6,028 nt of DNA from JBBKWQ01 sp037969115. Lineage in GTDB: Bacteria > Actinomycetota > Acidimicrobiia > Acidimicrobiales > Ilumatobacteraceae. How positions within the stretch are numbered: the first letter of the stretch is position 1; each line of letters starts with the position of its first letter. The translations under genes were made by a program, and so were the position numbers. The notes under the pieces were generated by a model. That model was given only the letters and a program-made list of their open reading frames with translations, did no database searches and was not told the DNA's origin. Location of the stretch: positions 1 through 6,028 of the forward strand of contig JBBKWQ010000251.1 of NCBI GenBank assembly GCA_037969115.1. The letters run 5' to 3'. Shown here in pieces: positions 5,369 to 6,028 of the stretch.

Positions 5369-6028
5369 GTGCCGCTGCTGCCCGACGATCTCCACGATCT
5401 GGAGCGGGCCCTGCTGGTGGCGATCGGCGAGATCGGCGAGGAAGGGTCCGATGGGGTCGACAGTGCCCCTCATGTCGACCTGCCGCCGAACTTCCTGTCG
5501 GACCTGTTCGCAGCCCAGGTGCAGAGCCGTCTGCTCGATCACACCGCCCGCTGGCTGCGAGGCCGGGGTTACGGGTACTACACGATCGGGTCGGCCGGAC
5601 ACGAGAGCAATGCTGCGGTGGCCGCTGCTCTGCGCGTCACCGACCCGGCGTTGCTGCACTACCGGTCCGGTGGCTTCTACTGTGCGCGCGCCCAGCAGCG
5701 GCAGGGTCATGATGCCGCCCGCGACGTGTTGGCGGGGATGCTGGCACTCACCGAGGAGCCCATTGCCGGCGGCCGCCACAAGGTCTTCGGGCACCCCGAC
5801 CTCGCGGTCATCCCGCAAACGTCGACCATCGCATCGCACCTCCCGCGCGCCCTCGGCGTGGCCTTCGCGATCGGCCGCGCGCGGCGACTCGGAGTCGCCA
5901 CGAACTGGCCCGTCGACGCGCTCGCCGTCTGCTCGTTCGGCGACGCCAGCGCGAACCACTCCACCGCGCAGGGCGCGATCAATGCCGCGTGTTACACGTC
6001 GCACGGCGGTCTCACGCTGCCCCTGCTG
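5369..6028 (+). CDS. Thiamine-diphosphate-dependent 2-oxoacid dehydrogenase E1 component, N-terminal part (runs off right edge)
   Basis: An open frame gives exactly 220 residues to the window edge. The first ~40 residues are acidic (MPLLPDDLHDLERALL). The E1 alpha-type region then begins with QVQSRLLDHTARWL, GYYTIGSAGHESNAAVAAAL (69-88) and HYRSGGFY (97-104). GGRHKVFGHPDLAVIP leads to SHLPRALGVAFA, and SFGDASANHSTAQGAINAA (189-207) is the GD-x(n)-N motif that binds Mg and thiamine diphosphate. These enzymes decarboxylate 2-oxoacids (branched-chain 2-oxoacids or pyruvate) and pass the acyl group to lipoyl E2. From memory, related actinobacterial proteins are alpha-beta fusions of about 700 residues, but the beta half lies outside the window. 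In-frame TGA at 5324 and lack of a Shine-Dalgarno sequence support the GTG at 5369; a TTG at 5360 is the only alternative start between them. Confidence 0.88.
   Translation, partial: MPLLPDDLHDLERALLVAIGEIGEEGSDGVDSAPHVDLPPNFLSDLFAAQVQSRLLDHTARWLRGRGYGYYTIGSAGHESNAAVAAALRVTDPALLHYRSGGFYCARAQQRQGHDAARDVLAGMLALTEEPIAGGRHKVFGHPDLAVIPQTSTIASHLPRALGVAFAIGRARRLGVATNWPVDALAVCSFGDASANHSTAQGAINAACYTSHGGLTLPLL

Noticed and set aside
5252..5371. Readthrough of the TGA at 5324 to join the small ORF to E1 in the same frame
   Set aside because: The intervening 14 codons look non-coding, E1 has its own start and -10-like element, and no recoding signal is apparent.
5255..6004. A 249-codon minus-strand open frame opposite the E1 gene
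   Set aside because: Arg/Gly-rich translation without motifs; the plus strand encodes E1 with a thiamine diphosphate motif.
1..6028. CRISPR arrays, tRNA or rRNA genes, insertion sequences
   Set aside because: No regularly spaced repeats, cloverleaf-like sequence, transposase motifs or terminal inverted repeats were seen on reading both strands.

Overview
The window is GC-rich, with genes dominated by G/C third positions, and looks like an actinobacterium. The two catabolic enzyme types, the leaderless-looking GTG/ATG starts and the fused-type E1 dehydrogenase would fit the Acidimicrobiia (Ilumatobacter-like). That placement is inference from style and family content; there is no rRNA or other marker here.

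Layout from left to right: (1) positions 1-707, minus strand, the N-terminal part of an actinobacterial membrane protein of unknown function, running off the left edge; (2) a perfect 10-bp GC hairpin with a GAAA tetraloop at 727-750; (3) 774-2735, minus strand, a CocE/NonD-type serine hydrolase with an intact catalytic triad and a long C-terminal extension; (4) a divergent intergenic region of about 82 bp (2736-2817) with a -10-like element facing each way; (5) 2818-3930, plus strand, a Rieske non-heme iron oxygenase alpha subunit; (6) 3923-5104, plus strand, a monomeric-sarcosine-oxidase-type flavoprotein overlapping the oxygenase by 8 bp; (7) a 264-bp stretch (5105-5368) with a promoter-like element, a leader hairpin, a 24-codon ORF with a good ribosome binding site, and two mutually exclusive small hairpins; (8) 5369 to the right edge, plus strand, the N-terminal 220 residues of a thiamine-diphosphate-dependent 2-oxoacid dehydrogenase E1.

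How the genes may work together: the Rieske protein carries the Glu-x-x-His-x4-His arrangement seen in oxygenases of quaternary ammonium compounds (carnitine, glycine betaine, proline betaine). The overlapping flavoprotein has the covalent-FAD cysteine and lysines of N-methyl amino acid oxidases. A stepwise oxidative N-demethylation or amine-removal route is the simplest reading, with the divergent hydrolase perhaps releasing the substrate from an ester or amide. The substrate is not readable from sequence, and no Rieske reductase is encoded in the window.

The most unusual material is the 5105-5368 gap. It has a short membrane-type peptide gene (24 residues, ending in two Trp codons) behind a structured leader, directly before an apparently leaderless E1 gene. 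Two genes (oxygenase and E1) share the same TAGATT hexamer 6-7 nt before a GTG start.
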